From Streptomyces eurocidicus (GTDB lineage: Bacteria; Actinomycetota; Actinomycetes; Streptomycetales; Streptomycetaceae), in the NCBI RefSeq assembly GCF_002891295.1, contig NZ_LGUI01000002.1:62001-126000 (forward strand): a DNA stretch of 64,000 nt, read 5' to 3'. Of the stretch, positions 7,767 through 14,998 are shown one piece after another. Below the pieces are notes generated by a model. It saw only the letters and a program-made list of their open reading frames with translations, was not told the DNA's origin and did not search any database. Each line of letters opens with the position of its first letter. Positions within the stretch are counted from its first letter, which is position 1. Made by a program: the position numbers and the translations under genes.

Positions 7767-8504
7767 ATGAGCGAGCACGGCCGACGGCGGCGTCACCGTA
7801 CGGTGGACCGGGTCGCGTGGATCCTGGAGGCCGCCGCGCGGGAGCCGGGCGGGGCGACCGTGGCCGAGTTGGCGCGGACGGTCGGGGCACCGGCGAGCTC
7901 GGTGCAGGACCTGGTCAACGGCCTTGCCGCGGCCGGTTTTCTGCTGGAACAACACGGGCGCTTCAGGCTCGGGCCCGCCCCGCACGTCCTCAACCTCATC
8001 GCGGGCCGGGTCGTCCCGCGGATCAGTCAGGCCGAGCTCAACGAACTGAGCCGCGTCGCGGGCACCCCGGTGCTGCTCACGGTGCGGGTGGGGCTCGACG
8101 CCGTACACCTCGCGCGCGGCGGCGAGGACGAGATCCCCCGCCTCCTGCCGCTCGCCGACGAGCACATGGCCCGGCCGCTGCTGCGCACCGCCGCAGGCCG
8201 GCTGCTGCTGGCCTTCACCGACGAGCCGGAGCGCCACGGGCTGCTCGACGAGCTCGCCCGCCAGGACCCCGAGGCGGTCGCGGAGTTCCGCCGTGCTCTT
8301 CCGGCGATCCGCGCGTCGCGCGTCAGCCGCAGCGAGGGTCTGGCCGATCCCGAGGTCAGCGCGCTCGCGATCCCCGTCACCGAAGGCCCCGTCGTCACGG
8401 GCGCCCTCGTTCTGACGCACCGGCGTCGCGGCCGCTCGGAGCGGCTGCGCCTGGACCGGGCGGCGGCCCGGCTGCTCGCGCACATCCAGGAGAGGCGGAT
8501 GTGA
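7767..8504 (+). CDS. IclR-family transcriptional regulator
   Basis: A 245-residue regulator with an N-terminal winged helix-turn-helix (about residues 12-65: VDRVAWILEAAAREPG, ATVAELARTVGAPASSVQDLVNGLAAAGFL). A C-terminal effector-binding domain follows (VLLTVRVGLDAVHLARG ... ARPLLRTAAGRLLLAF ... SEGLADPEVSALAIPV). IclR proteins usually repress or activate an adjacent catabolic operon and respond to a small acid. It precedes two CoA-transferases and two acyl-CoA dehydrogenases in the same direction, and a perfect palindrome lies right after its stop, so it probably controls that set. The start is ATG 7767 with AAGGTGG upstream; the longer frame back to 7608 lacks a ribosome-binding site. Confidence 0.88.
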   Translation: MSEHGRRRRHRTVDRVAWILEAAAREPGGATVAELARTVGAPASSVQDLVNGLAAAGFLLEQHGRFRLGPAPHVLNLIAGRVVPRISQAELNELSRVAGTPVLLTVRVGLDAVHLARGGEDEIPRLLPLADEHMARPLLRTAAGRLLLAFTDEPERHGLLDELARQDPEAVAEFRRALPAIRASRVSRSEGLADPEVSALAIPVTEGPVVTGALVLTHRRRGRSERLRLDRAAARLLAHIQERRM

Positions 8505-8514
8505 CATCCGCATC

Positions 8515-8536
8515 GATTCACGGATATCCGTGAATC
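8515..8536. promoter_or_regulatory. Perfect 22-bp palindrome, candidate IclR operator
   Basis: Two 11-bp arms GATTCACGGAT/ATCCGTGAATC with no spacer, in the 69-bp gap between the IclR gene and the first CoA-transferase. Size, symmetry and place fit an operator for the neighbouring regulator. It is too symmetrical and A/T-rich for the surrounding GC background to be chance. Confidence 0.6.
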
Positions 8537-8573
8537 CGGGCGCTCGTGCAGCGCCGGGAACGAACATCCCGGC

Positions 8574-10019
8574 ATGACTTCGCACCCGCTGACCACGACC
8601 GGGACGATCCCGCCGACCTCTGTCGACGAGATGCTCTCCCGGCTGCTGCACACCCTCGGCGACCCTGATCCGGCCCGGGGAGCCGAGGCCATCACCGTCG
8701 TCGGAGCCGATCCCCTGGTGCCCTCGGTGCACCGCCTCGCCGATGCCATGTCCGCCGCGATCGGTGTCTTCGCCCGGCAGACGGCGGCGGTCGGCGAACA
8801 GCGCGGTCACCCGCACCAGAGGGTGGAGGTGCGGGCCGGGGCCGCGATCGACCAGCTCATGGCCACGTATCACACGACGCTCTCGGGGCGCCCGATCGGC
8901 GCTCTGCTCGACGATCCGGCGCTGCTCGGCAACAACGACTTCTACCGGGCGCGCGACGGCCGGTGGATCTTCCTCATCACCACCTATCCGCATCTGCGGG
9001 ACGCGGTCTGCTCCGTGCTCGGGTGCGGGCTCGACAAGGTGGGGATCGCGCGGGCCACGGCCGGCTGGGACGCCTTCACGCTGGAGGAGGCCATCTGCGC
9101 GCGGGGTGGCGTCGCCTGCGTCGTGCGCACCCGCGACGAGTGGCTCGCGCACCCCGCCGGGCGGTACGTGGCCCGGCGTCCGGTCGTCGAGATCGAACGC
9201 GTCGGTGACGGACCGGTCCGGCCCCTGGAGCCGATCGGTGAGGCCGATGAGGCGCTCGCGGGCGTACGGGTACTCGATCTCACCCATGTCATCGCGGGTC
9301 CCGTCGGGGCGCGGCTCCTCGCCCAGTTCGGCGCCGACGTGCTGCACCTGTCGCGTCCCGACCGCCCCGACCCGATCCCGATGATCGCGATGACCGGTGG
9401 CGGCAAGCGCAACGCCTACTGCGACCTGCGCGACGCTCACGACCGTGCGGCCTTCCACGAAGCGCTCCAGGACGCGGACGTCTTCGTGCACGCCTACCGG
9501 GGACTCGCCCGGCACGGGGCGTCGACCGAGGAACTCGTCCGGCGCCGCCCCGGACTCATCACCCTCGAATACCACGCCTGGGGCGCCGAAGGACCCTGGG
9601 GCGAACGCGGCGGGTTCGACCAACTCGCCTGCTCGGCAACAGGATTCGCCGTCGAGGAGTGGACCGACCGGCCGTCGCTGCCGCCGACGTACCTGCTCAA
9701 CGACTACCTCGCCGCCTACCTCGGGGCCGCCGCCGTGGCAACGGTCCTGCGCCGGCGTGCGACCGAGGGCGGCTCCTGGCGGATCCGCGTGACCTTGGCC
9801 GGGGTCTGCCACTGGGTGCAGGAACTCGGGCTGCTCGCACGGGAGGACGTCACCGACCTGCCCCGGCCCGGGCGCACGCCGTTCGCCGCGCTGTCGACCG
9901 CCGAGACCGACTTCGGCCCGCTCACCGAACCGGCGACACCGTTCGCGTACAGCGGGCGCACGGTCCCACAGGCCGGCCGGCGTTCCCCGCTCGGGTCCGC
10001 CGCGCTCCAGTGGCGCTAG
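8574..10019 (+). CDS. Family III CoA-transferase with permuted halves
   Basis: A 481-residue CaiB/BaiF-type protein. The usual N-terminal signature (LAGVRVLDLTHVIAGP, then LLAQFGADVLHL) appears only near residue 226. The first ~200 residues resemble the domain that normally follows: YRARDGRWIFLITTYPHLRD, an ALGC-type helix region and RTRDEWLAHPAGRYVARRPVVEIERV. The two halves therefore stand in swapped order. The protein ends SAALQWR with a TAG stop shared with the first base of the downstream IS element. The catalytic Asp equivalent should lie in GGFDQLACSATGF. It is followed, after the IS, by a normal-order CoA-transferase and two acyl-CoA dehydrogenases, so it probably activates an acid or racemises its CoA ester in that pathway. 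The substrate is unknown. Confidence 0.8.
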   Translation: MTSHPLTTTGTIPPTSVDEMLSRLLHTLGDPDPARGAEAITVVGADPLVPSVHRLADAMSAAIGVFARQTAAVGEQRGHPHQRVEVRAGAAIDQLMATYHTTLSGRPIGALLDDPALLGNNDFYRARDGRWIFLITTYPHLRDAVCSVLGCGLDKVGIARATAGWDAFTLEEAICARGGVACVVRTRDEWLAHPAGRYVARRPVVEIERVGDGPVRPLEPIGEADEALAGVRVLDLTHVIAGPVGARLLAQFGADVLHLSRPDRPDPIPMIAMTGGGKRNAYCDLRDAHDRAAFHEALQDADVFVHAYRGLARHGASTEELVRRRPGLITLEYHAWGAEGPWGERGGFDQLACSATGFAVEEWTDRPSLPPTYLLNDYLAAYLGAAAVATVLRRRATEGGSWRIRVTLAGVCHWVQELGLLAREDVTDLPRPGRTPFAALSTAETDFGPLTEPATPFAYSGRTVPQAGRRSPLGSAALQWR

Positions 10020-10042
10020 GGAACGTATTGGGTTGTGATCAA
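10019..10042. repeat. Left terminal inverted repeat of the IS5-family element
   Basis: Matches the right end with six or seven mismatches; the inner nine bases TTGTGATCA are identical. The stop codon of the transposase ORF B lies inside it. Confidence 0.75.
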
Positions 10043-10548
10043 GAGGTGCTGCGGGTGAGGTCTTTGATCCAGATCATCGCGGCACGGAGGTGGAGGCCGG
10101 CGAGGTAGCTTGCCGGGGTTTGGTCGTATCGAGTGGCGATGCCTCGCCAGGCCTTCATTTTGTTGATCAGACGCTCGACGGTGTTGCGTTCTTTGTAGAG
10201 ATCGGGGTCGAAGCTGACGGGCCGGCCGCCGGTGCTGCCTTTCTTCTTCCGGTTGGCGGCCTGGTCCTTCTTCTCTGGGATGACTGCTTTGATGCGTCGT
10301 TTCCGCAGATGAGCGCGGTTGCCGCGGGAGGAGTAGGCCTTGTCCGCGGCGACCGCGTCAGGCCGGGTGCGAGGGCGGCCGATGCTCTGCCGGATGCGTA
10401 CCTTCTTCAGCACGGGGATGAACTGCGGGCTGTCGGCGGCCTGTCCCGCGGTCAGCACGATGGCCAGCGGGCGGCACTTTCGATCGCTGGCGAGGTGGAT
10501 CTTGCTGGTCTGGCCGCCTCTGGAACGTCCGAGCAGGGCGGCTTTCAA
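10039..10548 (-). CDS. IS5-family transposase, ORF B (C-terminal part)
   Basis: The 169-residue C-terminal part of a DDE transposase. It begins at the GRSRGGQTSKIHL strand typical of IS5 elements. It supplies the second catalytic Asp (VAADKAYSS, about residue 69) and the Glu (RNTVERLINKMK, about residue 125). The listed first codon is a TTG, but the frame is open far upstream, so translation more likely arises by a -1 frameshift from ORF A than by a new start. The residues in the overlap region (EARRRIRRRHQVRLK in this frame) would join the two parts smoothly. Confidence 0.8.
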   Translation of the reverse strand: MKAALLGRSRGGQTSKIHLASDRKCRPLAIVLTAGQAADSPQFIPVLKKVRIRQSIGRPRTRPDAVAADKAYSSRGNRAHLRKRRIKAVIPEKKDQAANRKKKGSTGGRPVSFDPDLYKERNTVERLINKMKAWRGIATRYDQTPASYLAGLHLRAAMIWIKDLTRSTS

Positions 10549-11039
10549 ACGGACCTGGTGACGGCGCCGGATGCGGCGTCGTGCCTCCCGCTCGAGGCCA
10601 TCTCCACCGTGTCCGTCTTGTTCTTCCGGGCCACCCCCTTTTGCCGGGCCTTCCCCTCTTCGGCTGAGGCTTTCTCCAGGGCGGCAAGGACGCCGGGGTC
10701 CAGATGCATCCCGGCGGCGTCGTGGTGAGCCCTGACCGTGGTGGAGTCCACGCTGACCAGGGACACGTCCACCTCACCCCGCCTCGCCGCCTGTGCGATC
10801 GAGGCCTCCAGCAGGGCTTCGAAGACACCGGCGTCCCTCCACTGACGGAAGCGGTTGTGGACAGTCGGCCAGGCGCCGAACTCGGACGGCATCTCCCGCC
10901 ACTGCCCACCCGTACGAAACCGCCAGATCACGCCCTCGAACTGCTGCCGCAACCGCTCGGGGTAAGGCCCGAACCTGCCTACCGGCAGGAAGGGCTCGAT
11001 GAACTCCCACTCCACATCCGTCAGTTGCGCTCTCGTCAC
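10545..11039 (-). CDS. IS5-family transposase, ORF A (N-terminal part)
   Basis: A 164-residue protein beginning MTRAQLTDVEWEFIEPFLP, the DUF4096-type N-terminus of IS5 transposases. It has the DNA-contact region WRFRTGGQWREMPSEFGAWPTVHNRFRQW and the first catalytic Asp98 in VDSTTVRAHHDAAG. The frame ends in TGA at 10545-10547, four bases overlapping ORF B. Active two-frame IS5 relatives make the full enzyme by programmed frameshifting. The region upstream of the stop has AAG AAC AAG codons that could allow slippage, but no classic A6G site is present. A simple inactivating frameshift is also possible. Confidence 0.85.
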   Translation of the reverse strand: MTRAQLTDVEWEFIEPFLPVGRFGPYPERLRQQFEGVIWRFRTGGQWREMPSEFGAWPTVHNRFRQWRDAGVFEALLEASIAQAARRGEVDVSLVSVDSTTVRAHHDAAGMHLDPGVLAALEKASAEEGKARQKGVARKNKTDTVEMASSGRHDAASGAVTRSV

Positions 11040-11088
11040 ATATGACGGTCTACCGGACCAGGACCCACCATGAGGTCGAATCGAACAA

Positions 11089-11113
11089 ACTGATCACAAT
11101 CCGATACACGCCC
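11089..11113. repeat. Right terminal inverted repeat of the IS5-family element
   Basis: Read on the minus strand it begins GGGCGTGTATCGGA and ends TTGTGATCA. It is followed by the TAG of the duplicated target. Confidence 0.75.
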
Positions 11114-11200
11114 TAGGCCACTTCTCCGGGACCCGCCACCGCCGCGGTCCACGCACCTCCGTTCGCCCGCCCCACCCGATACCCCAGGAGGCACCGCAAG

Positions 11201-12394
11201 ATGCCCGAGAAGCCGAGCGGCCCGTCCGGCCGCGGACTCCTCGCCGGAGTCCGCGTCATCGAACTGGCCGGCGTGATCATGGCCCCGTACGCCGCCAAGG
11301 AACTCGGCGACCTGGGCGCGGACGTGATCAAGGTCGAGCCGCCCACGGGCGACATGACGCGCCACTACCCGCCGCGCCGCCACCCCGGCATGGGCGGCCC
11401 GGCACTCAACCTGAACCGCAACAAGCGCAGCGCCGCCATCGACCTCAAGGCCCCGCACGGCCGCGATGCCCTGCTCGCCCTGCTGCGCACCGCCGACGTC
11501 TTCATCACCAACCTGCGCCCGCAGGCCCTGGAGAAGCTCCGCCTCGGCTACGACGAGGTCGCGGCCGTCAACCCCGGCCTGATCTACGCCAATGCCCAGG
11601 GCTTCCGCAGCGACAGCCGTTACGGCACGCACGCCGCCTACGACGACATCATCCAGGCGGCCAGCGGCCTGGTCTGGCTCAACCACCAGGTCTCCGGCCA
11701 ACCGCACTACGTTCCCACCGTCCTCGCCGACAAGATCTGCGGCATGCAGATCGCCCAGTCGGTACTGGCCGCGCTGCACTACCGGGAGCACGGCGGCACC
11801 GGACAGCACATCGAGGTCCCGATGGCCGACACCATGCTCGCCTTCAACCTGGTCGAGCACCTGGGCGCGGCCTCCTTGGAGGCCGACGGGGAGTTCGGCT
11901 CGGCCCGCTCGCTCAGCCCGCAGCGCCGAGCCCTGCGCACCGCCGACGGCTGGATGTGCATCCTGCCGCACAGCGACCGCAACTGGCGGGACTTCACCGC
12001 CTTCGTGGGCCGCCCCGAACTGGCCGCCGACCCGCGCTTTTCCACCGGCCCCGACCGGGCCCGCAACGCCGACGCGTTCTATCCGCTGCTCGCGGGGCTG
12101 ACGCCGCTGCACACCAGCGCCGAGTGGCAGGCGTTCTGCGACCGGGCGGGCATCGCCGCCGCCCCCGTGCTCGACCTGGCCTCCGCCGCCACCACCGCCT
12201 ACGCCCAGGAGGGCGGCCTGCTGTACGAGGCCGAACACCCCACCGAGGGCCGCTACCGGGTCATCGGCCGCCCGGTGCGCTACTCGGCCGACCCGGAGCC
12301 GGAGCTACGGCCCTGCCCGGCCATCGGCCAGCACACCGACGAGGTCCTCCGCGAGGCCGGCTTCGACTCCTCGCTGCTGCACCCCGCGGACTGA
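11201..12394 (+). CDS. CaiB/BaiF family III CoA-transferase
   Basis: A 397-residue CoA-transferase in the normal domain order. The N-terminal signature is LAGVRVIELAGVIMAPYAAKELGDLGADVIKVEPP, followed by LNRNKRSAAIDLK and the active-site region YDDIIQAASGL with the conserved Asp near 148. The C-terminal half has GWMCILPHSDRNWRDF and AAPVLDL. Family III enzymes move CoA between carboxylic acids through a glutamyl/aspartyl intermediate. The ribosome-binding site CAGGAGGC precedes ATG 11201. Before the IS inserted, this gene lay about 85 bp after the permuted CoA-transferase; the two may form a complex or act in successive steps. The substrate is unknown. Confidence 0.88.
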   Translation: MPEKPSGPSGRGLLAGVRVIELAGVIMAPYAAKELGDLGADVIKVEPPTGDMTRHYPPRRHPGMGGPALNLNRNKRSAAIDLKAPHGRDALLALLRTADVFITNLRPQALEKLRLGYDEVAAVNPGLIYANAQGFRSDSRYGTHAAYDDIIQAASGLVWLNHQVSGQPHYVPTVLADKICGMQIAQSVLAALHYREHGGTGQHIEVPMADTMLAFNLVEHLGAASLEADGEFGSARSLSPQRRALRTADGWMCILPHSDRNWRDFTAFVGRPELAADPRFSTGPDRARNADAFYPLLAGLTPLHTSAEWQAFCDRAGIAAAPVLDLASAATTAYAQEGGLLYEAEHPTEGRYRVIGRPVRYSADPEPELRPCPAIGQHTDEVLREAGFDSSLLHPAD

Positions 12395-12449
12395 CCGAAG
12401 TCCCGTACCGAAGTCCCGTACCGAAGCCCCGTACCGAATCCGTACCGAC
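12394..12449. repeat. 13-bp microrepeat
   Basis: Three head-to-tail units of ACCGAAGTCCCGT (third with one change), then a shortened fourth (ACCGAATCCGT) and a partial fifth. It fills most of the gap between the CoA-transferase stop and the next gene. It is probably slippage-prone spacer DNA. Confidence 0.7.
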
Positions 12450-12479
12450 AAGACACACCGCCCCGGGAGCGAATGAACC

Positions 12480-13649
12480 ATGTCCCCCTCGACGCTTGCA
12501 CCGATCGCATTCCCCGACGTCACCCTGCCCGAATCGGCCCGCCGGCTCCGTGCCGAGGTCCGCGCCTTCGTCGACGAGGAGCGCGCCCGCGGCACCGTGC
12601 TCGGCCGCCCCGACTCCTGGCTGGCCGGCTGGGACCCCGGCTTCAGCCGCCGTCTCGCCGAGCGCGGCTGGGTCGGCATGGCCCTGCCCACCGAGTACGG
12701 CGGCGCCGGCCGCGGCTTCCTGGAGCGCTATGTGGTGATCGAGGAGCTGCTCGCCGCCGGCGCCCCGGTCAGCGCCCACTGGGTCTCCGACCGGCAGGCG
12801 GGGCCCTCCGTCCTCCAGCACGGCACCGAGGAGCAGCGCCGCTTCTTCCTGCCGAGGATCGCCGCCGGGCAGTGCTTCTTCTCCATCGGCATGAGCGAGA
12901 AGAGCAGCGGATCCGACCTCGCCTCGGTCGCCACCCGAGCCGAACACACCGCCGACGGCTGGCGGTTGACCGGCACCAAGATGTGGACCGGCGGCGCCCA
13001 CGTCAACGACTACGCCATCGTGCTGGCCCGCACCGACGACACCGAGGACAGGCACGCGGGGCTCAGCCAGTTCATCGTCGACCTGCGCGCCCCGGGCGTA
13101 CGGGTCGAGCCGATCCACCTGATGAGCGGCGAGCACCGCTTCAACGCCTGCCACCTCGAAGGCGTCGACGTCCCCGACGGCATGCTGCTCGGGCGGCGGG
13201 GCGACGGCTGGAAGCAGGTCACCGGCGAACTCGCCTTCGAACGCAGCGGCCCGGAACGCTATCTGTCCACCTTCCCCCTGCTGGTCTCCCTGCTCCGCGA
13301 ACTGGAGCGGCGCCCGGCCACGGCCGAACAGCTCACCCGGATCGGCATTCTGACGGCCCGCCTGCACAGCATCCGTCGCCTGTCCCTCGGCGTGGCCGCG
13401 GCCCTGGACGCCGGAGCCGCCCCCGACGCCCAGGCCGCCCTGGTCAAGGACCTCGGCACCCGCCTTGAGGTCGCGCTGGTCGACACCGTCCGCGGCATCC
13501 TGCCGACCCCGGCCGACCCGCACGCCACCCCCGGCAGCCACCCCGAACTGCTCGCCTTCGCCCTGCTGCACAGCCCCGGCTACACCCTGCGCGGCGGTAC
13601 CAACGAAATCCTTCGCGGCATCATCACTCGTGGTCTGGAGCAGCACTGA
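12480..13649 (+). CDS. Acyl-CoA dehydrogenase, catalytic-type subunit
   Basis: A 389-residue FAD-dependent acyl-CoA dehydrogenase. Motifs in order: ERGWVGMALPTEYGGAGRG, the FAD/substrate segment CFFSIGMSEKSSGSDLASV, the KMWTGGAH strand, ELAFERSGPERY with a Glu-Arg pair at the helix-G catalytic-base position, and the C-terminal LRGGTNEILRGIITRGLEQ. The Glu usually found in YEGT-type enzymes is absent (GGT), so the base should be the helix-G Glu, as in LCAD and isovaleryl-CoA dehydrogenase. It overlaps the next, shorter dehydrogenase by one base (TGATG). Such adjacent pairs in actinobacteria often form heterotetramers with one FAD site per heterodimer. Confidence 0.87.
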   Translation: MSPSTLAPIAFPDVTLPESARRLRAEVRAFVDEERARGTVLGRPDSWLAGWDPGFSRRLAERGWVGMALPTEYGGAGRGFLERYVVIEELLAAGAPVSAHWVSDRQAGPSVLQHGTEEQRRFFLPRIAAGQCFFSIGMSEKSSGSDLASVATRAEHTADGWRLTGTKMWTGGAHVNDYAIVLARTDDTEDRHAGLSQFIVDLRAPGVRVEPIHLMSGEHRFNACHLEGVDVPDGMLLGRRGDGWKQVTGELAFERSGPERYLSTFPLLVSLLRELERRPATAEQLTRIGILTARLHSIRRLSLGVAAALDAGAAPDAQAALVKDLGTRLEVALVDTVRGILPTPADPHATPGSHPELLAFALLHSPGYTLRGGTNEILRGIITRGLEQH

Positions 13650-14716
13650 TGAACACCCACACGATCGACACCAGCACCCCCGTCATCTCCGCCGACGACT
13701 ACGGCACCAGCGCCTTCTTCGCCGACCCGGACGCCATCGCCGTCGTCACCAACACCACGGCCCCCGACGCCGTGCCCCTCCCGTCCCCGGACGCCGCCAC
13801 CGCCGGACTCCTCGCCGCCGCCCAGGAAGCAGGATTCCGCGCCGTCCCCGCCCCCCTCGCCGAGACCGCCCTGGTCGCCCGCCCGCTGCTGCGCCGCGCC
13901 GGCCTCCCCGCCCCGGACGGCTTCCTCAGCTACGCCATCGCCCCCGAGCTCACCGTCCGTTACGCCCGCCCGGCCGCCTCCTCCGTCGGCTCGGCCGGCT
14001 GCCTGGGCGATGACGACACCCTGCTGGTCACCGGCACCCTGCGCCGCGTTCCCTGGGCCCGCGCCGCCACCGCGGTGGTCGTTCTGGCCACCGCCCCCTC
14101 CGGCCCTGTCCTGTTCACCCTCACCCCCGGCCGGGCCGCCCTCACCCCCGGCGGCAACCTCGCCGGGGAACCCCGCGACGACCTGCACCTGGCCGCCCTT
14201 GAGATCCCCGCCTCGCAGGTCCGCCGGATCTCCCCCGAACTGCTCGACGAGGCCCGGCTCCGTGCGGCCCTGGCCCGCTCCGCCCTGATCGCCGGCGCCG
14301 CCGAACGGTGTGTCGGCCTGACGGTCGCCCACACCACCGCCCGTACCCAGTTCGGCCGTCCGCTCAGCCGCTTCCAGGCCGTCAAGCAGGAAGAAGCGCG
14401 GCTGGTCGAGGAGACCGCGCTGGTCCGCACCGCCGTCCAGGCCGCCGCCGCCCCACTGGACACCGGCGGAGCGGCCGCCCGCTTCGCCGTCGCCGCCGCC
14501 AAGACCCAGACGTCCGCCTCGGCCGCCGAGATCGCCCGCATCGCCCACCAACTCCACGGCGCCATCGGCATCACCCGGCTCCACCCGCTCCACCTCGCCA
14601 CCACCCGCCTGTGGTCCTGGCGCGACGAAGACGGTGACGAGACCTACTGGGCACGCCGCCTGGCCCGTCCCCTCACCGCCACCGCCCTCTGGCCCACCCT
14701 CACCACCACACCCTGA
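13649..14716 (+). CDS. Acyl-CoA dehydrogenase, partner-type subunit
   Basis: A 355-residue diverged acyl-CoA dehydrogenase. The C-terminal half is clear: AGAAERCVGLTVAHTTARTQFGRPLSRFQAVKQEEARLVEE and the IAHQLHGAIGITRLHPLHLATTRLWSWRDEDG region. The N-terminal half is reduced and the usual SGSDL/YGGT segments are missing. This resembles the non-catalytic partner of heteromeric actinobacterial dehydrogenases such as the steroid side-chain FadE pairs. It is translationally coupled to the upstream dehydrogenase and is the last gene of the group. A hairpin follows at 14741-14770. A separate small dehydrogenase function cannot be excluded. Confidence 0.82.
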   Translation: MNTHTIDTSTPVISADDYGTSAFFADPDAIAVVTNTTAPDAVPLPSPDAATAGLLAAAQEAGFRAVPAPLAETALVARPLLRRAGLPAPDGFLSYAIAPELTVRYARPAASSVGSAGCLGDDDTLLVTGTLRRVPWARAATAVVVLATAPSGPVLFTLTPGRAALTPGGNLAGEPRDDLHLAALEIPASQVRRISPELLDEARLRAALARSALIAGAAERCVGLTVAHTTARTQFGRPLSRFQAVKQEEARLVEETALVRTAVQAAAAPLDTGGAAARFAVAAAKTQTSASAAEIARIAHQLHGAIGITRLHPLHLATTRLWSWRDEDGDETYWARRLARPLTATALWPTLTTTP

Positions 14717-14740
14717 CCCCTCGCCCCCATGCCCTGCCTC

Positions 14741-14770
14741 GCCGCCGACCGGCCAAGACCGGCCGGCGGC
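14741..14770 (+). terminator. Stem-loop after the acyl-CoA dehydrogenase pair
   Basis: 12-base arms GCCGCCGACCGG / CCGGCCGGCGGC with one mismatch and a six-base loop, 24 bp after the stop. No U-run follows, as is common in Streptomyces. The remaining 230 bp up to the next gene probably hold its promoter. Confidence 0.5.
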
Positions 14771-14998
14771 TCAGCAGTTCTCCCCCCGGCTCGGTGTGGA
14801 TCAGCGCTACCACGAGTTAACGATCAGAGGGGAGTTCGTCTCATCCCGCCGTCCCTTATGCGCGCCTGCGGCCGTTCGTCCGAGGGCTTGTGGAAACTGG
14901 AACCCGTTCTTAACATCACGAGTGTTACAGCACTTGTGTCATAAGGCCGGCGGGGCCGCCGGCGTGACAGTCGAGGTGACGGCCGGGACGGCGTCGGA

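Larger units (their letters stand above)
10019..11113 (-). mobile_element. IS5-family insertion sequence (about 1.1 kb)
   Basis: A complete element with imperfect terminal inverted repeats. The left end starts GGGAACGTATTGGG and runs to TTGTGATCA (10019-10042). The right end, read inward, starts GGGCGTGTATCGGA and ends with the same TTGTGATCA (11089-11113). Each side is flanked by TA, consistent with a TA target duplication inside a CTAG site. The transposase is encoded on the minus strand in two overlapping frames. The insertion splits the fatty-acid-type operon between its two CoA-transferase genes. Confidence 0.85.

Noticed and set aside
6411..9812. Minus-strand open frame of 1133 codons
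   Set aside because: It runs antisense through four well-supported plus-strand genes. High GC makes the opposite frame open, and no motif or ribosome-binding site is seen.
10014..10021. Truncation of the permuted CoA-transferase by the IS element
   Set aside because: The stop codon is restored from either flank, so the protein end is not altered.
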